Of a DNA stretch of 64,000 nucleotides, positions 24,516-32,097 are shown one piece after another (positions within the stretch are counted from its first letter, which is position 1; each line of letters begins with the position of its first letter). This DNA is from UBA11098 sp041671525 (GTDB lineage: Bacteria; Patescibacteriota; Minisyncoccia; Moranbacterales; UBA2206), in assembly GCA_041671525.1 (NCBI GenBank), contig JBAZBJ010000003.1:37211-101210 (forward strand), written 5' to 3'. The notes beneath the pieces were generated by a model that worked only from the letters and a program-made list of their open reading frames with translations, was not told where the DNA came from and searched no databases. The position numbers and the translations under genes are program-made.

Positions 24516-24947
24516 TTACTTCTGATCGAAAGTTTTGGCGGCGATGAATTTGGTCGCATAGTAGCCACCAATGAAGGCAAAAATGTGCACGCTCCCAAAG
24601 GCCACGCCGCTTCCCAGGATGCCCATGCCGAGAAAATTTATGCCCGACAAAGTGAGTCCAAAAGGGTAAAAATCAAAGAGGGCCGGCAAAATGTTGTAAT
24701 ATGCACCCCAGACTGAGGCAACGATGATGGCTCCGATTATGACTTTAATGGTTTCACGTTTGTCTAAATTTAAAACAGACAAGAATACAACTGAAAACAC
24801 AAAATACCAAGTCGCCTTAGCCATAAAATATGGCAGGGTCTCCATCGGGTCGGAAAACAAGAGATGAGAAAAATAGTCAACAACATACACGCCGACGGCG
24901 GTGATGATCGAGGCTTTGAGCGCAATTTTCAGATAATTGTTTTGCAT
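24516..24947 (-). CDS. Membrane protein of unknown function
   Basis: 143 residues, four hydrophobic spans (about 7-30, 43-63, 68-92, 104-132) and short polar loops. No family is recognised. It precedes another four-span protein on the same strand (14 nt away), so the two may form a small membrane operon. Confidence 0.6.
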   Translation of the reverse strand: MQNNYLKIALKASIITAVGVYVVDYFSHLLFSDPMETLPYFMAKATWYFVFSVVFLSVLNLDKRETIKVIIGAIIVASVWGAYYNILPALFDFYPFGLTLSGINFLGMGILGSGVAFGSVHIFAFIGGYYATKFIAAKTFDQK

Positions 24948-24961
24948 AGGATTTAAGTTGA

Positions 24962-25318
24962 TTAATTATCAAATTTTGTGACTATCCTTTTTCTTAACAA
25001 GAAAACCGCTGCCGCCGTCACCATCGCGCCCAGAATTGAGCTAATTGCCCAATATTCACTGACCGTTCGGCCGCCCAGCACAATATAAAACAGCTCATCG
25101 GCCACCAATCCCAAACCGACGGAAAAAAGAACCAGTCGTAATCTAGTACAACTTTTTGCTAACAATATCGCAACCAACGTCAGCACCAACCCCGTCCAGA
25201 AATGACGAATGATCGTCCCGTCGATAATCAATTTTCTATACGGAAAAAAGAAAACCCCGGTTCTGACCGTCAGCATGGTCGCAAGAAACAGAAGATAAAA
25301 GATGTTTTCTTTTTTCAT
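24962..25318 (-). CDS. Membrane protein of unknown function
   Basis: 118 residues, four hydrophobic spans with one acidic pair in a membrane-proximal position (LVADELFYIVLG). The C-terminus is basic (RKRIVTK). No family is recognised. First gene of the pair with 24516-24947. Confidence 0.6.
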   Translation of the reverse strand: MKKENIFYLLFLATMLTVRTGVFFFPYRKLIIDGTIIRHFWTGLVLTLVAILLAKSCTRLRLVLFSVGLGLVADELFYIVLGGRTVSEYWAISSILGAMVTAAAVFLLRKRIVTKFDN

Positions 25319-25409
25319 TATAAGCTAATACTACCCCGCTATTTTATTTTTGTCCAAAAATCGACAAAAACAGCGCTCGCCACGCTGTTTTTTCTTTTTC
25401 CGCACAATG

Positions 25410-25481
25410 TTGGGGCGGTAGGATTCGAACCTACGCATGACGGAGTCAAAGTCCGTTGCCTTACCGCTTGGCTACACCCCA
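25410..25481 (-). tRNA. tRNA-Gln (anticodon TTG)
   Basis: On the minus strand TGGGGTG pairs with CGCCCCA. The anticodon stem ACGGA/TCCGT encloses CTTTGAC (TTG), and the T loop is GGTTCGAATCC. The length is 72 nt to the discriminator A; CCA is not encoded. Gln is the charge expected through the GatCAB pathway, given gatB in this window. Confidence 0.96.
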
Positions 25482-25549
25482 CTATTTTAAAAAGACTTTT
25501 GGAAGTCTTTATGTAATTTACACTAAAACTCAAAAGAAATCAAGCCTGG

Positions 25550-26758
25550 TCAATTTCCATTATATTCCACGCGATAAATCACCCCGGCCTTGTCATCAGA
25601 CACATACAGCGCTCCGTCGGGGCCGAATTTCAGATCCACCGGCCGACCGAGCGCTTCATTGCCTTGCAACCAGTTGGAGATAAAATCCATCTCCTTGCCC
25701 ACAACATCTCCCTGTTCATTTAATTCGAATCTGACAATTTTGTAGCCGGTCGGCACGCTACGATTCCAGGAGCCATGATACGCAACCAACAGGTCGTTTT
25801 TGTATTCCGCCGGCCAATTGGAATTCTCCGGCACAAAAGTCAGACCCAGCGGAGCGGAATGCGCTTGAAAAGCGATGTGTGGCGGAGTTTTTCCTTCGCA
25901 AGAAACATTTTTTTGCGGATCAAAATTGTCATCGTGGATGTTGTTGTCATAGCAATATGGCCAACCATAATCTTCTCCGGCTTTCAAAACATTAACCTCC
26001 TCAGGTGGGACATTGTCCCCCAAAAGATCCCTCCCCATTTCCGTCGCCCAAATTTCCTGCGTCCGCGGATTGGTGGCTAGAAAAACGGAGTTGCGCAGAC
26101 CTTTGGCAAACTCTCGAAAATCACTGCCATCCTTGTTCATGGAAAATATTTTTGCCCGCCGATTGTCTTTTTCCGCACACACATTGCAAGATGACCCAAT
26201 GGACACATACAGTCGCCCATCAGCGCCAAACAGCAATGTGCGCGTGGAATGCCCGCCACCGCTCGGCAGATCGGCTATTTTTTGCAAGGGTGCTTCCGTG
26301 TTCAAAAGCGCCTTCGAAATCTTGTTTTCTTCCGCGATATACAACACCCGCGGATCAACCGGATCAAGGGCGATGCCATGCGGATTGCTCAAGCCGCGAA
26401 AAATATCATTTTGACTTGCGACTTGGCCGTTCTTTATTTCGAGAAGCGCCACCGCTCCGGCCCGCGTCCGACTAAGCCACATATTCCCCGACGAATCAAA
26501 ATGCATCATGCGCGCCAGCGGCAGATCCTTGGCAAAAATTGAGATGGAAAATCCCACCGGCAGATCCAACGGCATGCCGGTACTGTTTTGTGCGACAAGC
26601 GGCTCAGCCCCGGAGTTTCGCGGAACAAGTTCCGTGATGTCGCGTGCCGGTTCGCTCACTGCCGGCGCGATGCCCCGCAAATTCTGCCAATAGAAATAGC
26701 CGCCATACGCGATGGCGATTGCAAGAATCAGCAGCCCAAAAAACGCAAGTTTTTTCAT
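25550..26758 (-). CDS. PQQ-dependent sugar dehydrogenase-like (glucose/sorbosone dehydrogenase fold)
   Basis: 402 residues from ATG 26758 (MKKLAFFG); an upstream in-frame start at 26800 would spoil the signal anchor. One N-terminal membrane span, then a beta-propeller domain with LPVGFSISIFA, HGIALDP, FGADGRLYVSIGSSCNVC, EIWATEMGRD and GEDYGWPYCY. The protein is probably outside the membrane. The family oxidises sugars using PQQ, but many relatives are uncharacterised, and no PQQ synthesis genes are seen here. Confidence 0.85.
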   Translation of the reverse strand: MKKLAFFGLLILAIAIAYGGYFYWQNLRGIAPAVSEPARDITELVPRNSGAEPLVAQNSTGMPLDLPVGFSISIFAKDLPLARMMHFDSSGNMWLSRTRAGAVALLEIKNGQVASQNDIFRGLSNPHGIALDPVDPRVLYIAEENKISKALLNTEAPLQKIADLPSGGGHSTRTLLFGADGRLYVSIGSSCNVCAEKDNRRAKIFSMNKDGSDFREFAKGLRNSVFLATNPRTQEIWATEMGRDLLGDNVPPEEVNVLKAGEDYGWPYCYDNNIHDDNFDPQKNVSCEGKTPPHIAFQAHSAPLGLTFVPENSNWPAEYKNDLLVAYHGSWNRSVPTGYKIVRFELNEQGDVVGKEMDFISNWLQGNEALGRPVDLKFGPDGALYVSDDKAGVIYRVEYNGN

Positions 26759-26793
26759 ATTTATCTCATATATCTTACCACATATAGCTTCCC

Positions 26794-26822
26794 TTGACAA
26801 AGCCGACTTTCTTCTATATACT
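26794..26822 (+). promoter_or_regulatory. Promoter of the DEAD-box helicase gene
   Basis: TTGACA, 17-nt spacer, TATACT. A leader of about 130 nt follows, with a CTCACT/AGTGAG hairpin near 26911-26937. Confidence 0.8.
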
Positions 26823-26959
26823 ATCTAGACGTAACTCAAATCTCATTAGTTTTGCTTTAGAAATATTTTTCTATAAACTTCCAAGTTATACAGCTTTATT
26901 AACGGGACAAACTCACTACACTTTAATTTAACAGTGAGAGTTATGATTTAATAAAGCCT

Positions 26960-28186
26960 ATGTATAAACAAAACTCTTTTGGCCGTGGTCCAAGACGCTC
27001 GTCTGCACCGGCTGGCCGACCCAACCTATCATTTCAAGGACGTCCCGGCGGACAACGCTCAGGTGGCAAAAGACGACCCGGTGAACGGATCGACCTCAAC
27101 CGTTTCATCAACAAAGCCGTCATCACCGAAGAAGTGGAGCATTTCAAGCCGGAACACCAGTTCCAGGATTTTAAAATTCAACCCAACCTCAAGCAAGCGA
27201 TCATCACCAAAGGTTACGTTGACCCGACACCAATCCAGGATCGAACCATCGCGCACATCTTGCAAGGGGTGGATTTGGTCGGTATCGCCAACACCGGTAC
27301 CGGCAAAACCGCTGCCTTTCTGATTCCCCTTTTGAACAAAGTGCTCTTGAACCCGCGCGAAAAAGTTTTAATTATCGTGCCAACCCGCGAACTGGCCATT
27401 CAAATTGATCAAGAACTCAAAGAATTTGCCAAGGGCATGCGCATTTTTTCGGTGTGCTGCGTCGGTGGCATGAACATCGGACCGCAAATTTCCGCCCTGC
27501 GCCACCAACACAATTTCATCATTGGCACCCCTGGACGCTTGAAAGATCTGATTACGCGAAAAATTATTGCTCTCAATCAACTCAACTCCGTAGTTTTGGA
27601 TGAGGCTGACCGCATGCTCGACATGGGCTTCATCAACGATATGCGTTTCGTGATGGCCGGTATGCCGAAAGAACGCCAGACACTGTTCTTCTCAGCGACC
27701 GTTTCACCCGACGTCGACCGCATTATCAAAGAATTTTTGAAAGACCCGGTCAAGATTTCCGTGAAAACTCAGGATACTTCCAAAAACATCGACCAGGATA
27801 TTGTGCGTGTTAATAGTTCGAAAAGCAAGATTGATGTGCTGCACGAACTCTTGAACCAAAAAGAACTGAGCAAAGTGTTGATCTTTGGCCGCACCAAGCA
27901 CGGCGTGGAAAAACTCTCCAAAGTCTTGGCACAGCGCGGTTTCAAAACCGAATCAATCCACGGCAACAAAAATCATTCCAAGCGGCAGAAAGCTTTGAAC
28001 TTGTTCAAGGATGATCGCGTGCAAATTTTGGTCGCCACTGATGTGGCCGCGCGTGGACTTGATATTGCCGACGTGACCCACGTCATCAACTATGACTTGC
28101 CGGAAACCTATGACGACTATGTTCACCGCATCGGCCGCACCGGCCGCGGCAGCAAGAAAGGTAAAGCGCTGACATTTATCGAGTAA
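26960..28186 (+). CDS. DEAD-box RNA helicase
   Basis: 408 residues. A basic Gly/Arg-rich N-terminus (about 1-45) is followed by the helicase core: PTPIQDRTI (Q motif), ANTGTGKT, PTRELA, DEAD (in LDEADRML), SAT, and HRIGRTGR at the C-terminal lobe. It unwinds RNA in ribosome assembly or decay. The basic tail is at the N-terminus, whereas many bacterial relatives carry it at the C-terminus. A long 5' leader suggests post-transcriptional control, perhaps by temperature, as for other DEAD-box genes (inference). Confidence 0.93.
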   Translation: MYKQNSFGRGPRRSSAPAGRPNLSFQGRPGGQRSGGKRRPGERIDLNRFINKAVITEEVEHFKPEHQFQDFKIQPNLKQAIITKGYVDPTPIQDRTIAHILQGVDLVGIANTGTGKTAAFLIPLLNKVLLNPREKVLIIVPTRELAIQIDQELKEFAKGMRIFSVCCVGGMNIGPQISALRHQHNFIIGTPGRLKDLITRKIIALNQLNSVVLDEADRMLDMGFINDMRFVMAGMPKERQTLFFSATVSPDVDRIIKEFLKDPVKISVKTQDTSKNIDQDIVRVNSSKSKIDVLHELLNQKELSKVLIFGRTKHGVEKLSKVLAQRGFKTESIHGNKNHSKRQKALNLFKDDRVQILVATDVAARGLDIADVTHVINYDLPETYDDYVHRIGRTGRGSKKGKALTFIE

Positions 28187-28202
28187 CATCGGATTCACAC
28201 CG

Positions 28203-28232
28203 AAAAGACCGCCACAAGGCGGTCTTTTTTTA
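28203..28232 (+). terminator. Terminator of the DEAD-box helicase gene
   Basis: AAAAGACCGCC-acaa-GGCGGTCTTTTTTT. Confidence 0.93.
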
Positions 28233-28271
28233 TCATAGAACACGCATCGTCATTGGTGCTATAATAAAAAC

Positions 28272-29306
28272 ATGCGATACCGACTCTATAAAACCTCCAC
28301 TACTGCCTGGGACGCGATGCTTTCCGCCATTGAGCAGGCCAAAAAATCCATCTACATCGAAATGTACATTTTTTTGGATGACACCTCGGCGAGCCATGAT
28401 TTTGCAGGCCAGCTGAAAAAGAAGGCGCGAGAAGGAGTCCGGGTGATTATCGTCGCCGACGCTTTCGGCAGTTCCGCCCTTAAGCCGGAATCCATCCAAA
28501 ATCTCAAAGCTGCCGGCATTGAATTTATTTTTTACAGCAATTGGTTGCGCCACATTCATCGTAAAATTATGCTTGTGGATGAAAAAATCGCCTTCATCGG
28601 CGGCGTCAACATCGGCCAGCAATTCTCGAAATGGAATGATCTCCATCTGCGTCTCACAGGCCGCGTCGTCAAGCCAATCTTGAAATCCTTCGCCTACACC
28701 TATGGCATGTCCGGCGGCCAAGATAAAAAAATATTACAAAATAGAGAAAAGAAATTCGCCAGCAAATTACGTTTTTGGATGATCGAGCACTCGCCCGTTA
28801 GAAATATTTATTCTCTCAAGGATCAATACCTTGAAAAAATTACCGCGGCCCAAAGCAGCATCCAGCTTGTCACGCCCTATTTTACTCCGCCGCGCTGGCT
28901 GATCGCCCTGCTGGACAACGCCCGACAAAGAAAGGTGCGAGTGGAAATCATCATCCCCAAAAAGACCGACTTGCCCTTCATCGACCGCATCAATCATCGA
29001 TACATGTACAATCTTTCCCGTACCGGCATCAATTTTTTTCTGACGCCGCAAATGAATCACGCCAAAATCCTGCTCATCGACCAAAAAATCGGCCTGATCG
29101 GTTCCCAAAACCTGGATCACCTCTCCTTCAGTTTCAACGCCGAAGCCGGCATATTTTTCGAAGAAAAAGGACTCATCAAGGAACTCAGCCAAACCATCAC
29201 CGATTGGAAAATCGAAGCTGATCCCTTCCACCCCAAAAAATACAAAATGAAAGCCGTTGATTATCTGATATTGATTTTAATAAAAATCTTTAACCCGATT
29301 CTGTAA
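28272..29306 (+). CDS. Phospholipase D/cardiolipin synthase family protein
   Basis: 344 residues. Two HKD half-sites: HRKIMLVD (His96, Lys98) with GGVNIG, and HAKILLID (His263, Lys265) with GSQNLD. The two sites act together in phosphatidyl transfer or phosphodiester cleavage. There is no N-terminal membrane anchor, unlike most cardiolipin synthases, but a hydrophobic C-terminal helix is present. Single gene between two strong terminators. Confidence 0.88.
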   Translation: MRYRLYKTSTTAWDAMLSAIEQAKKSIYIEMYIFLDDTSASHDFAGQLKKKAREGVRVIIVADAFGSSALKPESIQNLKAAGIEFIFYSNWLRHIHRKIMLVDEKIAFIGGVNIGQQFSKWNDLHLRLTGRVVKPILKSFAYTYGMSGGQDKKILQNREKKFASKLRFWMIEHSPVRNIYSLKDQYLEKITAAQSSIQLVTPYFTPPRWLIALLDNARQRKVRVEIIIPKKTDLPFIDRINHRYMYNLSRTGINFFLTPQMNHAKILLIDQKIGLIGSQNLDHLSFSFNAEAGIFFEEKGLIKELSQTITDWKIEADPFHPKKYKMKAVDYLILILIKIFNPIL

Positions 29307-29307
29307 C

Positions 29308-29341
29308 AAAAAAACTCTCCGCCGCGGCGGAGAGTTTTTTT
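29308..29341. terminator. Bidirectional terminator between the PLD-family gene and rplL
   Basis: ACTCTCCGCCGCGGCGGAGAGT with A-run on the left and T-run on the right. Confidence 0.93.
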
Positions 29342-29357
29342 GGTATTTTGAAAAGGA

Positions 29358-29762
29358 TTATTTCAAAGTTACAGTTGCACCAGCTTCTTCCAATTTCTTC
29401 TTCATGCCTTCAGCGTCAGCTTTGGAAACTTTTTCCTTGATGACCTTTGGAGCGGCATCGACCAAGTCCTTGGCATCTTTCAACCCCAGACCGGTCACTT
29501 CGCGCACCACCTTGATCACGTTGATTTTTGAAGCGCCACAAGCGGTCACCTCAACATCGAACTCAGATTTCTCTTCCACCGCTGCAGCTGCTTCACCAGC
29601 AGGCATTGCGCCCATCATCATTGGAGCAGCCGCGCTCACGCCGAATTTGTCTTCGAGAACCTTCACCAGCTCAGAAAGTTCCAACACGCTCATAGTTTCA
29701 ATCTCAGAAACCAGCTTTTGGAATTTTTCCGGAACCTTTACTTCGTCTTTTTCCTCAGTCAT
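29358..29762 (-). CDS. rplL: Ribosomal protein bL12 (L7/L12)
   Basis: 134 residues. An N-terminal dimerisation helix pair, a flexible Ala/Gly-rich hinge (MMMGAMPAGEAAAA) and the C-terminal factor-binding domain (EKSEFDVEV...KINVIKVVREVTGLGLKDAK). Forms the ribosomal stalk with L10, encoded upstream. A CTACAAAT element (29773-29857) sits in the gap to rplJ. Confidence 0.96.
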   Translation of the reverse strand: MTEEKDEVKVPEKFQKLVSEIETMSVLELSELVKVLEDKFGVSAAAPMMMGAMPAGEAAAAVEEKSEFDVEVTACGASKINVIKVVREVTGLGLKDAKDLVDAAPKVIKEKVSKADAEGMKKKLEEAGATVTLK

Positions 29763-29772
29763 AGATTTGTCC

Positions 29773-29857
29773 CTACAAATTTACAAATATGTTACAAATT
29801 TACAAATTTTTTCAGACTCACATTTGTATTATTTGTACTTGATTTGTATATTTGTAG
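29773..29857. repeat. CTACAAAT inverted-repeat element (85 bp) between rplJ and rplL
   Basis: Left end CTACAAATTTACAAATATG, right end CTTGATTTGTATATTTGTAG. Same family as 5897-5991 and the ends of 22242-22694. It lies within the rplJ-rplL transcript and would fold into a hairpin in the RNA. Confidence 0.85.
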
Positions 29858-29888
29858 GTTTGTTAATTAACTTATTATTTAAATTAAA

Positions 29889-30407
29889 TTATTTATTTTC
29901 TCCAATCGCCTTCAGAACCGTCACCAAGCCTCGCAGGTTGCCCGCCAACACATTGACGAAGCCTGAGACTGGCGCATTCAGGGTGCCGACCAATTTGCCC
30001 AACAGTTCTTCTTTCGACGGCAGTTTCGCCAGCGCGTTCACCTCCGCCGCCGACAATTCTTTGACTCCCAAAATTCCACCCACAATCTTCAAATTTTCGT
30101 TGGCTTTGGCCGCTTTGGCAATGATCTTGGCCGCAGCCACTTCGTCGCCACTGGAAATCGCAATCGCGATCTGCCCTTCCAATTTCTTCACATCCATCTC
30201 AATGCCCGCTTCTTTGAACGCCAGATTGATCAAAGTCTTTTTCAAAACCTTGAGTTCGATGCCGGAAGCGCGCAATTCACGTCGCATGGCAGTCATGTCT
30301 TTTACTTCCAATCCCTTGTAATCAGAAAAAACCACTGCCTTGGAAGCCTTGAGCTTCGCCGTAAGGTCTTTTACTAATTCTTCTTTTTGCTGTTTAGTCT
30401 GTTTCAT
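29889..30407 (-). CDS. rplJ: Ribosomal protein uL10
   Basis: 172 residues from ATG 30407 (MKQTKQQKEE); an earlier in-frame codon at 30437 is not family-like. Features: VFSDYKGLEVKDMTAMRREL and LKVLKKTLINLAF in the RNA-binding domain, and GGILGVKEL later. It anchors bL12 dimers on 23S rRNA. In other bacteria L10 represses its own mRNA through the leader. Here the leader region (30408-30674) holds a hairpin with T-run and a palindromic repeat. Confidence 0.94.
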   Translation of the reverse strand: MKQTKQQKEELVKDLTAKLKASKAVVFSDYKGLEVKDMTAMRRELRASGIELKVLKKTLINLAFKEAGIEMDVKKLEGQIAIAISSGDEVAAAKIIAKAAKANENLKIVGGILGVKELSAAEVNALAKLPSKEELLGKLVGTLNAPVSGFVNVLAGNLRGLVTVLKAIGENK

Positions 30408-30483
30408 ATATGCAAATATTCGCCAATGTTTAAACAAATGTATTCGAATTATTTGTTTTTACATTCGCGGCAATTAGCGAATT

Positions 30484-30508
30484 AAAAAATCTGCGTTAGA
30501 GCGCAGAC
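30484..30508 (-). terminator. Terminator-like hairpin upstream of rplJ
   Basis: On the minus strand TCTGCG and CGCAGA arms precede TTTTTTAAT. It may end the rpsP transcript or act as an attenuator in the L10 leader; sequence alone does not decide. Confidence 0.7.
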
Positions 30509-30518
30509 CATCCAGTAT

Positions 30519-30584
30519 GTCATTCCGGGCTTGACCCGGAATCTAATTTTTTACGTTAGATCCTGAATCAAGTTCAGGATGACA
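30519..30584. repeat. TGTCATTCC-type palindromic repeat, intergenic copy
   Basis: It begins TGTCATTCCGGGCTTGACCC and ends TTCAGGATGACA. Same family as the copy inside dnaX (23961-24039). It lies between rpsP and rplJ. Confidence 0.88.
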
Positions 30585-30674
30585 GCCCTTCCTCGGTAGG
30601 ACTTATGAAGTTGCCTACTGTCTGCGGATATTCAATTGTTTTCTCATTTTATACGAAAAACGTAATCCTGTCAA

Positions 30675-31142
30675 TTATTCAGCCTTGGCTTCTTCTTTCA
30701 CTTCTTCAGCTTTTACTTCCTCAACTTTTTCTTCCGCCTTCACTTCTTCTTTTTTCTCCTCAACTTTTTCTTCCACAACTGGAGTTTCCACTGCTGCTTC
30801 TTCAGTTTTTGGAGCTTCCGCAACTTCAACTGCTGGCTCTTTTGCTTTCGCCTCTTCCACTACCGCCTCAACTTTCTTGGCAGGCATCTTCACTTTGCGC
30901 TTGTCGCCCGTCGCCAGACCTTTACCCAGAAACAGATTAAAAGCGGTGTCGGAAGCTTGCGCGCCCTGACCCAACCAATATTTGATCCGTTCTTCTTTCA
31001 ACACCGCTTTTTTGGAATGCGGATCGAAACTGCCCAAAACTTCAATATGCCGTCCGCCCGGAGCAATGGTGTGTTCCTGCAGAACAATTTGGTATTGCGC
31101 TCGGTTGCGGCGTCCGGTTCGGGCAAATCTTATAGTTAACAT
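30675..31142 (-). CDS. rpsP: Ribosomal protein bS16 with long acidic/basic tail
   Basis: 155 residues. The first 85 or so are ordinary bS16 (RFARTGRRNRAQYQIV, LGSFDPHSKK, LGQGAQASDTAF). After residue 90 comes a tail of about 65 residues made almost only of Glu, Lys, Ala and Val (EEKVEEKKEEVKAEE). Most bS16 proteins are 80-90 residues, so the tail nearly doubles the protein. It probably extends from the ribosome surface. Confidence 0.93.
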   Translation of the reverse strand: MLTIRFARTGRRNRAQYQIVLQEHTIAPGGRHIEVLGSFDPHSKKAVLKEERIKYWLGQGAQASDTAFNLFLGKGLATGDKRKVKMPAKKVEAVVEEAKAKEPAVEVAEAPKTEEAAVETPVVEEKVEEKKEEVKAEEKVEEVKAEEVKEEAKAE

Positions 31143-31364
31143 AAAAAAATAATACGAAATAATTTCTTATTCCCGTTTAAGCTTATTTTGGTTACTTGTT
31201 TATCTTATCCAATATCCTAGAAGTTGTCAACTCCGCCTCAGCCAAAGCCTGAAAGAAAGCCTGAATCGTGGTGTAGTATAGTGTTCTCTAAAAAAAGTTA
31301 TCCACAGTTTTAGCCTATTTTTTGGCTAAAATAAAGCATTATACTTTGAGTTATCCACAGCCTT

Positions 31365-31393
31365 TTGACAAAACGGCTGAAAAGGAGTATAAT
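31365..31393 (+). promoter_or_regulatory. Consensus promoter of an RNA/small-ORF unit
   Basis: TTGACA, 17-nt spacer, TATAAT. AGGAGTATAAT and a following ACAGTTGA are shared with 10094-10122 and 16719-16747. A TTATCCACA word (31351-31359) abuts the -35 box and another is at 31298-31306. Confidence 0.88.
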
Positions 31394-31399
31394 AGAGTT

Positions 31400-31613
31400 G
31401 TACAGTTGAATAGGATATTTTTGTTGATTACGGGGGCCCGGCCTCGACTCGCGGAAACGCTCGTCGACGCGAGGCGGGTAAACACAAAAATAAAAACGAA
31501 TAGCAATAGTTTCAAGGTTTAGAACTTTGACAAAACGAGACAGTTTCTTTATGGGGATTGTCTCGTTTTGCTTAAGAAGGTTATTTAAAAACAAGGGGCT
31601 AATATAATTAGCC
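31400..31613 (+). ncRNA. Candidate structured RNA or structured leader, tmRNA-like 5' part
   Basis: Begins shortly after a consensus promoter. From 31432 it reads GGGGGCCCGGCCTCGACTCG, near the tmRNA start pattern (GGGG...GG.TTCGAC). A GC-rich hairpin and an A-rich stretch with AAAAATAAAAACGAATAGCA follow. A 12-bp perfect hairpin (31531-31542 with 31559-31570) and a 7-bp one (31597-31613) come next. The tRNA-like 3' end of tmRNA (T-arm and matching acceptor strand) is not found downstream. It could instead be the leader of the small gene at 31629. Confidence 0.4.
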
Positions 31614-31628
31614 AGAAAGGAATGCGTC

Positions 31629-31838
31629 ATGACAGAGACAAGACTTGGAATAGTTGGCAGCACAAAGGTAGTCAAATTTCCGGTCGGAAACAAGTTATGC
31701 GAAAAAACAGTTATCGTAACCATCGACGGGTTCGAAACAGTTCCCGGCAGTCAACATGAGATTGGCAATATCCCTGAGAATCTTCAGGATAACAGTCTCG
31801 CAGGCGCAAGAGGCAGGTGTTATTATGCTGCTATGTAA
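31629..31838 (+). CDS. Orphan gene product, 69 residues
   Basis: No family recognised. ATG 31629 is preceded by AGAAAGGA. The protein is short and mixed, ending GRCYYAAM. It is the only open frame between the consensus promoter (31365) and a strong terminator (31856-31921), after a structured leader of about 230 nt. It may be a real small protein or part of an RNA gene. Confidence 0.5.
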   Translation: MTETRLGIVGSTKVVKFPVGNKLCEKTVIVTIDGFETVPGSQHEIGNIPENLQDNSLAGARGRCYYAAM

Positions 31839-31855
31839 TCTGCTTCCATCTCAAG

Positions 31856-31921
31856 CCCCGCCAACGAAATTCTATTTCATATATTATATGAAATTTGAAA
31901 ATCGTCGGTGGGGTGTTTTTT
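31856..31921 (+). terminator. Terminator of the 31365-31921 unit
   Basis: CCCCGCCAACGA pairs (with two G-U) with TCGTCGGTGGGG around an inner TTTCATAT/ATATGAAA stem. TGTTTTTTATT follows. Confidence 0.85.
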
Positions 31922-31972
31922 ATTCCAAACTTGATAGTTTTATATATATTTGCTAAATTAATACTTGTACGC

Positions 31973-32044
31973 GGCCCCATCGTCTAGCGGCTAGGACACA
32001 AGATTCTCATTCTTGTAACAGGAGTTCGATTCTCCTTGGGGCTA
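31973..32044 (+). tRNA. tRNA-Glu (anticodon CTC)
   Basis: GGCCCCA pairs with TGGGGCT (one G-U). D arm TCTAGCGGCTAGGA, anticodon stem CAAGA/TCTTG around TTCTCAT (CTC), T loop GGAGTTCGATTCTCC. CCA is not encoded. Confidence 0.95.
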
Positions 32045-32046
32045 CA

Positions 32047-32079
32047 AATAAAAAGAGAGGGTGCTCAGCGAGCACCCTC
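32047..32079 (-). terminator. Terminator of the 32098-32949 gene
   Basis: GAGGGTGCTC and GAGCACCCTC arms. On the minus strand TCTTTTTATTTG follows. Confidence 0.88.
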
Positions 32080-32097
32080 ATCAACTTGATAGAATTT

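Noticed and set aside
31298..31360. Replication origin from paired TTATCCACA words
   Set aside because: Only two boxes stand here, without an AT-rich unwinding region or dnaA/dnaN next to them. The words are scattered over the window.
31432..31560. Complete tmRNA gene
   Set aside because: Only the 5' pattern resembles tmRNA. The T-arm and the 3' acceptor strand matching GGGGGC are absent up to the terminator, so it is listed only as a candidate structured RNA.
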